A stretch of 6,185 bases of DNA from Alphaproteobacteria bacterium (GTDB lineage Bacteria > Pseudomonadota > Alphaproteobacteria > GCA-2731375), in assembly GCA_028281075.1 (NCBI GenBank), contig JANQKO010000626.1:1-6185 (forward strand), written 5' to 3'. Below the pieces are notes generated by a model. It was not told the origin of the DNA and did not search any database. It worked only from the letters and a program-made list of their open reading frames with translations. The position numbers and the translations under genes are program-made. Shown piece by piece: positions 1 to 6,185 of the stretch (its first letter is position 1; every line of letters begins with the position of its first letter).

Positions 1-117
1 CATGCTCAAGCTGCTAAAGGCAGCCTGACGGAAATAACTCACACACACCATCGCGACATAACAAAACAACTAACCCTTACTCAGACAGGCTCCTAGCCGG
101 CAAGCGAAGGACATGAC
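1..117. other. Leader region of lower GC before the first gene
   Basis: This stretch holds no gene I can support. By hand count it is about 50% GC (59 of 117), clearly lower than the genes around it, as expected for a promoter-bearing intergenic region. It contains a small inverted repeat, GCTGC (10-14) and GCAGC (20-24) around a TAAAG loop, and a short CA run at 41-49. I could not find a convincing -35/-10 pair. A short frame 2-28 ends in TGA and could be the last codons of an upstream gene, but eight codons are too few to judge. Confidence 0.5.
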
Positions 118-1245
118 ATGCGGCGACTGTCCATCGGCCTGATCGGCGGCGGCTTCATGGGCCGGGCGCACGCGCTGGCCTTCCGCGCCGCTGCGGCCGT
201 GTTTTCGCTGCCGCGCGCGCCGTACTTCGAAATGGTGGCGGACGCGACCGACGAGTTGGCGCGGGCGACCGCGGCCAATCTCGGCTTCGCCCGCGCCACC
301 GGCGACTGGCGGAGTCTCGCCGCCGACTCCGCCGTCGACCTGGTCGACATCACCACGCCGAACCTGCTGCACAAGCCCATGGCGCTGGCCGCCATCGCCG
401 CCGGCAAGCATGTCTATTGCGAGAAGCCGCTGGCGCCGAGGGCCGGCGACGCCAGGGCCATGGCCGACGCGGCCGAGGCCGCCGGCGTGAAGACCTTCGT
501 CGGCTTCAACTACCTGAAGAACCCGATGGCGGCGCTGGCCCGCGACATCGTGCGAAGCGGCGAGATCGGCGAGGTGGTCAACTTCCGCGGCATCCATGCC
601 GAGGACTACATGGCCGACCCGGCGACACCGTTCAGTTGGCGCCTCGACCCGGCGAGCGGGCCGGGGGCGCTGGGTGACCTCGGCAGCCACCTGATCGCCA
701 TGGCGCGGTTCCTGGTCGGCGACATCGTGTCGGTCTGCGGACAGTTGGAGACGGTCGTGACGGAACGCCCGGTCCGGGCCGGCCACCCGGAAACCCGCGC
801 GATCGACCAGGACGACCAGGCACGGGCGATCGTGCGCTTCGCCAACGGCGCCGGCGGCGTCATCGAGGCGAGCTGGGTCGCCGCCGGCCGGCAGATGCAG
901 CTTGCCTACGAGATCACCGGCAGCCGCGGCGCGCTGGCCTTCACCCAGGAACGCATGAACGAGCTGAAGCTGTATACGACGGGTCAGGCGCCGGGCCGGG
1001 ACGGCTTCAAGACCATCACCGCCGGTCCCGACCATCCGCCTTACGGCGATTTCTGCCCGGCGCCGGGCCACCAGCTTGGCTTCAACGACATGAAGACGAT
1101 CGAGGCGCGCGACGTCATCGAGGCGCTGGCCGGCACGCGCGACGCCTGGCCGGATTTCCGCGAAGCCTGGCAGGTGCAGCGGGTCATCGACGCGGTGATG
1201 ACATCGGCCGCGGAACAGCAGTGGATTGAAATCACTGACGGTTAG
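118..1245 (+). CDS. Gfo/Idh/MocA-family NAD(P)-dependent oxidoreductase
   Basis: This is a cytoplasmic dehydrogenase of 375 residues, normal for the family, which oxidises or reduces sugars, inositols and sugar derivatives with NAD(P). The N-terminal Rossmann domain opens with a glycine-rich GLIGGGFMG at residues 7-15. The family signature EKP lies at 102-104, with Lys103 the expected catalytic lysine. The C-terminal substrate domain carries GDLGSH, giving Asp187 and His191, the usual catalytic Asp/His pair. The ATG at 118 is chosen because an AAGG at 107-110 sits seven bases ahead; a nearer ATG at 113 is out of frame. It is the first gene of the same-strand set, 142 bases ahead of the transporter ATPase, so it may be a separate transcript or the head of the operon. 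The substrate cannot be read from sequence; an inositol, hexose or deoxysugar are all possible. The family call is firm, the role in this pathway is inferred from context. Confidence 0.93.
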   Translation: MRRLSIGLIGGGFMGRAHALAFRAAAAVFSLPRAPYFEMVADATDELARATAANLGFARATGDWRSLAADSAVDLVDITTPNLLHKPMALAAIAAGKHVYCEKPLAPRAGDARAMADAAEAAGVKTFVGFNYLKNPMAALARDIVRSGEIGEVVNFRGIHAEDYMADPATPFSWRLDPASGPGALGDLGSHLIAMARFLVGDIVSVCGQLETVVTERPVRAGHPETRAIDQDDQARAIVRFANGAGGVIEASWVAAGRQMQLAYEITGSRGALAFTQERMNELKLYTTGQAPGRDGFKTITAGPDHPPYGDFCPAPGHQLGFNDMKTIEARDVIEALAGTRDAWPDFREAWQVQRVIDAVMTSAAEQQWIEITDG

Positions 1246-1256
1246 CACGCGTTTCC

Positions 1257-1284
1257 TTGCAGGTGCCGCTTTCTCGGGCATAAT
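1257..1284 (+). promoter_or_regulatory. Candidate sigma70-type promoter for the transporter genes
   Basis: TTGCAG at 1257-1262 and CATAAT at 1279-1284 are separated by 16 bases and resemble a -35/-10 pair. Transcription would then start near 1290-1291, at the beginning of the inverted-repeat leader, giving a leader of roughly 97 bases before the ATPase start. It lies just after the stop of the upstream oxidoreductase, in the only sizeable gap inside the gene set. The match is by eye; alphaproteobacterial promoters are loose, so this is a moderate call. Confidence 0.4.
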
Positions 1285-1288
1285 GAGG

Positions 1289-1368
1289 GCGCCGGCCGCC
1301 GCATGGCGGTGAAAGACGCGGCCGGCGCGGCCCCCGGGCTGACAATACAAAAACAATGGCCGCCATGC
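1289..1368 (+). promoter_or_regulatory. Structured 5' leader, possible H-type pseudoknot, before the ABC ATPase gene
   Basis: Two perfect inverted repeats interlock here. Stem 1 pairs 1289-1299 (GCGCCGGCCGC) with 1318-1328 (GCGGCCGGCGC), 11 bp. Its loop contains GCATGGCGG at 1301-1309, the exact complement of CCGCCATGC at 1360-1368, which would make a 9-bp stem 2. Because stem 2 joins the loop of stem 1 to sequence downstream, the pair forms an H-type pseudoknot topology. The long connecting strand, 1329-1359, is A-rich in its second half. The structure ends six bases before the Shine-Dalgarno sequence at 1374-1380, so it could influence translation of the transporter. Competing local hairpins exist: 1296-1300 with 1305-1309, and 1356-1360 with 1362-1366. 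There is no T tract, so it is not a classic terminator. The complementarity is seen; folding and function are inferred, and GC-rich DNA makes chance repeats commoner. Confidence 0.35.
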
Positions 1369-1387
1369 CCGTCAGGGAGGGCTGTCG

Positions 1388-2124
<737 letters not shown>

Positions 2125-2128
<4 letters not shown>

Positions 2129-3123
2129 CGCAACAGGCGACGCTGCAGGAAGTCGCGGCGCAACGTGAAAGCAATGCGCTGCAGAAGCTGGCCGGCAGCC
2201 AGCCGTTCTGGGTGACCGTCGCGGTCGCCGGCATCTGCATCGTCATGTCCATGGTCTCGGAAGCCTTCGCCACCGGCGAGAACGTTTTCAACATCACCCG
2301 CAATTTCGCCTTCATCGGCATCATGGCGCTGGGCATGACGGCGGTGATCATCACCGCCGGCATCGATCTCTCGGTCGGCTCGATCATGGGGCTGGTCGGC
2401 ATCGTCACCGGCCTGGTGCTGAACGCCGGCTTCCCACTCTGGGTCGGGATCAGCGCCGGATTGCTGACGGCGCTCGCCTGCGGTGCGGTCAACGGCGTGC
2501 TGATCGCCTACCTCCAGCTCTCGCCGTTCGTCGTCACGCTCGGCATGCTAAGCATCGCGCGCAGCCTGGCGCTCATCATCTCGAACAACAAGATGGTCTA
2601 CCAGTTCGGCCCGGACGAGGAGCTGTTCTTCGCCATGGGTGGCGGCACCACTTTCGGCGTCGCCCATCCGGTGATCGTGCTGGTCGTGCTGACGCTGCTG
2701 TTCGGCTTCATCTTCAACTTCACCGCCTGGGGCCGGCACGTCTTCGCCATCGGCGGCAACGAACAGGCCGCCCGGCTGACCGGCGTGCCCGTCGACATGA
2801 TCAAGGTCACGGTCTACATGGCCTCGGGCCTGATGGCGGGCGTCGCCGCGATCCTGCTCGTCGGCTGGCTGGGCGCCGTGACCAACGCGCTGGGCATGAC
2901 CTACGAGCTGCGCGTGATCGCCTCGACCGTCATTGGCGGCGCCAACCTGATGGGCGGCCAGGGCGGCGCCTACGGCGCCATGATCGGCGCCGCGCTGATC
3001 GAGGTGATCCGCAACAGCCTGCTACTGGCCGGCGTCGACCCCTACTGGCAGGGCGCCTTCGTCGGCCTGTTCATCATTCTCGCGGTCCTGCTGGAACGGG
3101 TCCGCGGAAAACGGTCGGGCTAG
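2125..3123 (+). CDS. Sugar ABC transporter permease (RbsC/FrcC-like, CUT2 family)
   Basis: This inner-membrane protein of 332 residues forms the translocation channel, probably as a dimer, with the preceding ATPase and the following binding protein. Hydrophobic segments lie roughly at residues 28-46, 58-76, 84-100, 105-129, 133-152, 182-200, 228-250, 265-298 (probably more than one) and 308-324. The family motif ITAGIDLSVGS is at 76-86. The cytoplasmic loop GRHVFAIGGNEQAARLTGV at 203-221 is typical of ribose-type permeases and includes the ATPase contact region. The start is the ATG at 2125, inside the ATPase stop codon; the frame stays open far upstream, but homology to the family begins only after this ATG. 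No strong Shine-Dalgarno precedes it, which fits translational coupling. The hydrophilic N-terminus of about 25 residues is cytoplasmic. Confidence 0.95.
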
Positions 3124-3140
3124 CAACGCGCCCGGCCGCG

Positions 3141-3164
3141 TATCCACCTGGGATAGGGAGGGAG
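3141..3164 (+). promoter_or_regulatory. Small inverted repeat and strong ribosome binding site before the binding-protein gene
   Basis: A purine-rich GGGAGGGAG at 3156-3164 lies five bases before the ATG at 3170 and should give strong translation, suiting a binding protein needed in excess over its membrane partners. Directly ahead sits TATCC (3141-3145) and GGATA (3151-3155), a 5-bp inverted repeat with a five-base loop touching the ribosome site. It is too weak to be called a terminator and may be chance. An ATG at 3165 is out of frame. Confidence 0.45.
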
Positions 3165-3169
3165 ATGTC

Positions 3170-4168
3170 ATGAAACGTTCCATCGGACTTGCGATCGCCG
3201 CGGCCGTGCTGGCCTTGCCGCTGACGGCGGGCGCCCAGGACAAGACGTTCACCTTCGCCCTGGTGCCGAAGGCGATGAACAACCCGTTCTTCGACCTCGC
3301 GCGCGACGGCTGCAAGAAGGCGGAAGCCGAGCTGGCGAACGTCGAATGCCTCTATATCGGCCCGGGCGAGCATACCGAGCAGGAGCAGATCCAGATCGTT
3401 CAGGACCTGATCACCCGCCGGGTCGACGGCATCGCCGTGGCGCCGTCGAACGCGCCGGCCATGGCACGCATCTTCCAGGCGGCGAAGGCGGCCGGTATCC
3501 CCACCATCACCTGGGATTCCGACCTGCTGGAACGCGACAAGAAGATGCGCATGACCTATGTCGGCACCAAGAACTACGACATCGGCGTCAATCTGGCCAA
3601 GCTGGCCATGCAGATGAAGCCCGGCGGCGGCAGCATCTGCATCCAGTCCGGCGGCGCCGCGGCCGCCAACCACAACGAGCGCATGCAGGGCATCCGCGAC
3701 ACGCTGTCCGGACAGACCAGCACGCAGCCGCCCGGCGACCGGCTGGAAAACGCCAACGGCTGGACGGAAGTCGACGGCTGCCCGCTCTACACCAACGACG
3801 ACTTCCCGCTGTCGGTGCAGCAGATGGCCGACATCCTGGCGAAGTATCCGAAGCTCGACGCCTTCGTGCCGACCGGCGGCTTCCCGCAATTCGTCGCCAA
3901 GGCCTACCGGCAGGTCGCCGACAAGCATATCGACCGCATCAGAAGCAAGAACACGCTGCTGGTGGTCGCCGACACGCTGCCGATGCAGATGGATATCCTT
4001 AAAGACGGCCTCAGCCACGGCCAGGTCGGCCAGCGGCCCTACGAGATGGGCTACAGGGCCATGTTCATCCTGAAGGACATCCTCGAAGGCAAGCAGGTCG
4101 CCGACCCGATCTATACCGGCCTCGACGTCTGCGACGAGACCAACGCCGACAGTTGCCTGTCCGGCTGA
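3170..4168 (+). CDS. Periplasmic sugar-binding protein of the ABC importer (Peripla_BP_4 type)
   Basis: This exported protein of 332 residues captures the substrate and delivers it to the permease. Residues 1-22 are a Sec signal peptide: Lys2-Arg3, a hydrophobic core, then AGA with cleavage likely before QDK at 23. The first mature strand and helix, FTFALVPKAMNNPFF (27-41), is the usual ligand-pocket start of ribose-type binding proteins. DGIAVAPSN at 86-94, TWDSD at 114-118 and GQVGQRPYEMG at 284-294 also fit the family. It holds six cysteines (48, 60, 157, 204, 321, 329), many for a periplasmic binding protein, so disulfides are likely. It follows the permease by 46 bases and is last of the three transporter genes, whereas the binding protein is often first. 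A strong hairpin follows its stop and may stabilise its message. The ligand cannot be named with certainty; a pentose or 6-deoxyhexose fits the downstream enzymes. Confidence 0.94.
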   Translation: MKRSIGLAIAAAVLALPLTAGAQDKTFTFALVPKAMNNPFFDLARDGCKKAEAELANVECLYIGPGEHTEQEQIQIVQDLITRRVDGIAVAPSNAPAMARIFQAAKAAGIPTITWDSDLLERDKKMRMTYVGTKNYDIGVNLAKLAMQMKPGGGSICIQSGGAAAANHNERMQGIRDTLSGQTSTQPPGDRLENANGWTEVDGCPLYTNDDFPLSVQQMADILAKYPKLDAFVPTGGFPQFVAKAYRQVADKHIDRIRSKNTLLVVADTLPMQMDILKDGLSHGQVGQRPYEMGYRAMFILKDILEGKQVADPIYTGLDVCDETNADSCLSG

Positions 4169-4178
4169 TCGCGGCCGA

Positions 4179-4213
4179 CCGCCGCCCCGGGGCCGCCGGC
4201 CCCGGGGCGGCGG
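4179..4213 (+). terminator. Strong GC stem-loop after the binding-protein gene (partial terminator or mRNA stabiliser)
   Basis: A perfect 16-bp stem pairs 4179-4194 with 4198-4213 around a three-base GCC loop, all G and C. It starts 10 bases after the binding-protein stop and ends six bases before the ribosome site of the next gene. No T tract follows, so it is not a standard intrinsic terminator. Its placement fits an intercistronic hairpin that protects the 3' end of the binding-protein message and lowers downstream expression, as known for other binding-protein operons. Each arm also contains the self-complementary GCCCCGGGGC. The structure is seen directly; the role is inferred. Confidence 0.7.
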
Positions 4214-4219
4214 CGCACC

Positions 4220-4236
4220 AGGGGGTACCTGAATTG
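4220..4236 (+). promoter_or_regulatory. Ribosome binding site that sets a TTG start for the aldo/keto reductase
   Basis: AGGGGGT at 4220-4226 is followed by seven bases and then an in-frame TTG at 4234. The resulting N-terminus, MHAAHPNRLGRSDVMV, resembles the usual start of aldo/keto reductases. The only upstream in-frame ATG, at 4153, lies inside the binding-protein gene and would force translation through the strong hairpin, adding 27 low-complexity residues rich in Ala, Gly, Pro and Arg. Confidence 0.7.
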
Positions 4237-5256
4237 CACGCCGCCCATCCGAACCGTCTTGGCCGCAGCGACGTCATGGTGACCGCCCTCGGCCTCGGCG
4301 GCGCGCCATTCGGCAACATGTATGCCGCGCTGCCCGAAACGCAGGTCACAGCGGCGATCGACGCCGCCTGGCAGGCGGGCGTGCGGTTCTTCGACACCGC
4401 GCCGCTCTACGGCCATGGCCTCAGCGAGCACCGCATGGGCCATGCCCTGCGGCAGCGGCCACGCGACGATTACATCCTGTCGACCAAGGTCGGCTGGATG
4501 CTGCGGCCGGCCGACCCGTCGCGCGTCGATGCCGGCATCTTCAAGCGCACCCTGCCGTTCGCGCGCGAGACCGACTATTCCTACGATGCCGTCATGCGCT
4601 CGTTCGAGGACAGCCTGCAGCGCCTGGGCATGCACCGCGTCGACCTGCTGCTGATCCACGACGTCGACATCTGGACGCATGGCAGCCGCGACGCCTGGCG
4701 GCGGCGCCTGCGCGAGGTCGCCGACGGCGCCTACAAGGCCGCCGCCCGGCTGCGCGACGAGGGCGTGGTCAAGGCCATCGGCGCCGGCGTCAACGAGTCC
4801 GAGGCCTGCATGGCGCTGACCGAGATCGGCGACTTCGACGCCTTCCTGCTGGCCGGGCGCTATACGCTGCTGGAGCAGGACGCGCTCGACGACCTGCTGC
4901 CGCGCTGCGCGGAACGCGGCATCGGCATCGTTATCGGCGGGCCCTACAACACCGGCATCCTGGCGACCGGCGCCATCGACGGCGCCCACTACAACTACCA
5001 GCCGGCGCCGCCCGAGATCCTGGCCCGGGTCGCCGCCATCGGGGCCGTCTGCGGCCGGCACGGGGTGACGCTCGCCAGCGCCGCGCTGCAGTTCCCGCTG
5101 GCCCATCCCGCCGTCGCCTCGGTGATCCCCGGCGCCGTCAGTGCCGACGAGGTCGAGCGCAACGCCGCCACCATCAGCGCGCCGGTCCCGTCCGACCTCT
5201 GGGCCGAACTGAAGGCGGACGGCCTGTTGCGCGCCGACGCGCCGACGCCGGACTGA
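4234..5256 (+). CDS. Aldo/keto reductase, L-fucose dehydrogenase / D-threo-aldose 1-dehydrogenase group
   Basis: This cytoplasmic NAD(P)-dependent enzyme of 340 residues probably oxidises the anomeric carbon of a free sugar to the aldonolactone. The catalytic tetrad of the superfamily is complete: Asp54 and Tyr59 in FDTAPLYG, Lys85 in STKVG, and His142 in LLIHD. The cofactor-binding end carries PGAVSADEVERN at 299-310. HDVDIWTHG (142-150), FLLAGRYTLLEQ (204-215) and GGPYNTGILATG (235-246) match, from memory, the group holding bacterial L-fucose dehydrogenase and D-threo-aldose 1-dehydrogenase; pyridoxal 4-dehydrogenase is a related alternative. I start it at TTG 4234 on the ribosome site; the ATG at 4153 would give 367 residues. 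It lies 65 bases after the binding protein, beyond a strong hairpin, and eight bases before a lactonase-like hydrolase. That pairing supports sugar oxidation over other aldo/keto reductase roles. The exact sugar is not determined. Confidence 0.88.
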   Translation: MHAAHPNRLGRSDVMVTALGLGGAPFGNMYAALPETQVTAAIDAAWQAGVRFFDTAPLYGHGLSEHRMGHALRQRPRDDYILSTKVGWMLRPADPSRVDAGIFKRTLPFARETDYSYDAVMRSFEDSLQRLGMHRVDLLLIHDVDIWTHGSRDAWRRRLREVADGAYKAAARLRDEGVVKAIGAGVNESEACMALTEIGDFDAFLLAGRYTLLEQDALDDLLPRCAERGIGIVIGGPYNTGILATGAIDGAHYNYQPAPPEILARVAAIGAVCGRHGVTLASAALQFPLAHPAVASVIPGAVSADEVERNAATISAPVPSDLWAELKADGLLRADAPTPD

Positions 5257-5264
5257 GCGGCCGC

Positions 5265-6095
5265 ATGTCCGACCGCATCGACGCGCATGTGCATTTCTGG
5301 CGCCTGGCGCGCGGCGACTACACCTGGATCCAGCCAGGCCAGACGGCGCTGTACCGGGATTTCGGCGCCGACGACATCCGCCCGCATCTCGACGCCGCCG
5401 GCATCGACCGCATCCTGCTGGTGCAGGCCGCCGCGACGGTGGCCGAGACCGAGTTCATGCTGGCCCAGGCCGACGCGCATGACATGGTCGCCGGCGTCGT
5501 CGGCTGGATCGACATGGAACGCGCCGACGCCACGGCGACGCTGGCGCGCCTTGCCGGCAATCCGAACCTCAAGGGTATCCGGCCGATGATCCAGGACATC
5601 GCGCAAACGGACTGGATGCTGCGAGATACGCTGACCCCGGCCTACCGCGCCGTCGTCGAGCGGGACCTGGTATTCGAATGCCTGGTGAAGCCGCCGCACC
5701 TGCCGCATCTGCACGACCTGCTGGCCCGGCATCCGGACATGCGCGCCGTGATCTGCCACGGCGCCAAGCCCGACATCGCCGCCGGCGCGTTCGCCGACTG
5801 GGCCGGGCACATGGCGCGCCTCGCCGCCGAAACCAAGGCCGACTGCAAGCTCTCCGGCCTGATCACCGAGGCCGGCCCGGACTGGTCGGCCGGCGGCCTG
5901 CGCCGATATGTCGACCACCTGCTCGACCGTTTCGGTCCCGACCGCCTGATCTGGGGCAGCGACTGGCCGGTGCTGACCGAGACCGCCGGCTACGGCGACT
6001 GGTGGCGGGCCGTCAATGCCTGTCTCGCGGATCTCTCGGCCGATGACACGGCGAAGATCTTCGGCGGCAACGCCGCGCGCGTCTATAAGCTCTAG
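5265..6095 (+). CDS. Amidohydrolase-family sugar lactonase (L-fuconolactonase / L-rhamnonolactonase-like)
   Basis: This cytoplasmic enzyme of 276 residues has the TIM-barrel amidohydrolase 2 fold and would hydrolyse an aldonolactone to the free sugar acid. Visible family features are DAHVHFW at 6-12 (metal-site His8 and His10), LKGIR at 102-106, CHGAKPD at 164-170 (His165, Lys168), CKLSGL at 194-199, LIWGSDWPV at 228-236 with Asp233 as the expected catalytic base, and the closing FGGNAARVY at 266-274. The length is typical of COG3618 members. As I recall the family, the position before His165 is usually Asp; here it is Cys164. The ATG at 5265 follows the aldo/keto reductase stop by eight bases with only a weak GAGCGG ahead, so translation is probably coupled. 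Its partner gene makes the lactone it would open. Other small lactones, for example from aromatic breakdown, are possible substrates for this superfamily. Confidence 0.88.
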   Translation: MSDRIDAHVHFWRLARGDYTWIQPGQTALYRDFGADDIRPHLDAAGIDRILLVQAAATVAETEFMLAQADAHDMVAGVVGWIDMERADATATLARLAGNPNLKGIRPMIQDIAQTDWMLRDTLTPAYRAVVERDLVFECLVKPPHLPHLHDLLARHPDMRAVICHGAKPDIAAGAFADWAGHMARLAAETKADCKLSGLITEAGPDWSAGGLRRYVDHLLDRFGPDRLIWGSDWPVLTETAGYGDWWRAVNACLADLSADDTAKIFGGNAARVYKL

Positions 6096-6185
6096 CCCGC
6101 CTTTCTCACCACCATCACGGTCTGCGTCGCGCACAGGCGCCCGCCCGCCAGGAGCGGGCCGAAAAGCGTAGTGGGACTACGGTTG
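6092..6185 (-). CDS. Possible C-terminal end of a convergent gene, product unknown
   Basis: On the reverse strand a frame is open from the window edge to a TAG at 6092-6094, giving 30 codons. Its last residues read LLAGGRLCATQTVMVVRKAG. From about the eighth codon onward nearly every third position is G or C (one AGA excepted), as expected for a real gene of this genome, and the stop overlaps the lactonase stop in a CTAG, a common convergent layout. I do not recognise the family. The fragment is short and GC-rich DNA gives false open frames, so it could be non-coding. Confidence 0.3.
   Translation of the reverse strand, partial: NRSPTTLFGPLLAGGRLCATQTVMVVRKAG
6143..6181. repeat. Two tandem short inverted repeats downstream of the lactonase
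   Basis: GCCCGC (6143-6148) pairs with GCGGGC (6154-6159) around a five-base loop. CGTAGT (6167-6172) pairs with ACTACG (6176-6181) around GGG. Neither is followed by a T run within the window. They could form part of a transcription end for the operon, or be incidental if this stretch is the end of a convergent gene. Evidence is limited to the complementarity. Confidence 0.35.

Noticed and set aside
2..28. Possible tail of an upstream gene ending in TGA at 26-28
   Set aside because: Only eight codons are visible, including a CTA codon atypical for this GC-rich set; there is not enough to support a gene.
41..49. CA dinucleotide run as a microsatellite or CRISPR-like repeat
   Set aside because: It is only about four units long and there are no spaced repeats around it.
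70..1356. A 428-codon reverse-strand frame across the first oxidoreductase
   Set aside because: Composition is Arg/Gly/Ala/His-rich with no recognisable motif, and it is antisense to a clear Gfo/Idh/MocA gene.
3074..4018. A 314-codon reverse-strand frame across the binding-protein gene
   Set aside because: It is the mirror of G/C third-position bias in the sense gene, with no domain and no plausible ribosome site.
4179..4213. Reading the hairpin as a full intrinsic terminator ending the transporter operon
   Set aside because: No T tract follows, and the next gene starts 21 bases later in the same direction with its own ribosome site but no visible promoter.
4995..6134. A 379-codon reverse-strand frame across the hydrolase
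   Set aside because: It is antisense to a well-supported enzyme gene, has low-complexity composition, and no domain is visible.

Overview
The window is a compact, high-GC stretch of bacterial DNA. Almost all of it is one set of six complete same-strand genes for uptake and oxidative breakdown of a sugar or sugar-like polyol. Codon third positions are strongly G/C. The single-domain, Frc-type sugar ABC ATPase and the overall gene style point to an alphaproteobacterium (Rhodospirillales or Rhizobiales-like). That placement is inference from style, not from a marker gene.

Layout, left to right. Positions 1-117 are a leader of about 50% GC with no gene I can support. A Gfo/Idh/MocA-family NAD(P)-dependent oxidoreductase follows (118-1245). 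A 142-base gap then holds a sigma70-like promoter candidate and an inverted-repeat-rich leader that could fold as an H-type pseudoknot just before the next ribosome binding site. Next come three parts of a CUT2 (ribose/fructose-type) ABC importer: a single-domain ATPase (1388-2128), a permease overlapping it by four bases (2125-3123), and a periplasmic substrate-binding protein with a signal peptide (3170-4168). A perfect 16-bp GC stem-loop (4179-4213) separates the transporter from two enzymes: an aldo/keto reductase of the L-fucose dehydrogenase / D-threo-aldose 1-dehydrogenase group, best started at a TTG (4234-5256), and a COG3618-type amidohydrolase resembling sugar lactonases (5265-6095). 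At the right edge a short reverse-strand reading frame may be the C-terminus of a convergent gene whose stop overlaps the lactonase stop.

How they fit together. The importer would bring in a free monosaccharide. The aldo/keto reductase would oxidise C1 to an aldonolactone, and the amidohydrolase would open the lactone to the aldonic acid. These are the first steps of a non-phosphorylative route such as those for L-fucose, D-arabinose or L-galactose. The Gfo/Idh/MocA enzyme could act on the same or a related substrate. The expected next enzyme, a sugar-acid dehydratase, and any dedicated regulator are not in this window. No mobile element, CRISPR array, tRNA or rRNA was seen. The least expected features are the structured leader before the transporter, the very strong intercistronic hairpin, and the cysteine-rich binding protein.
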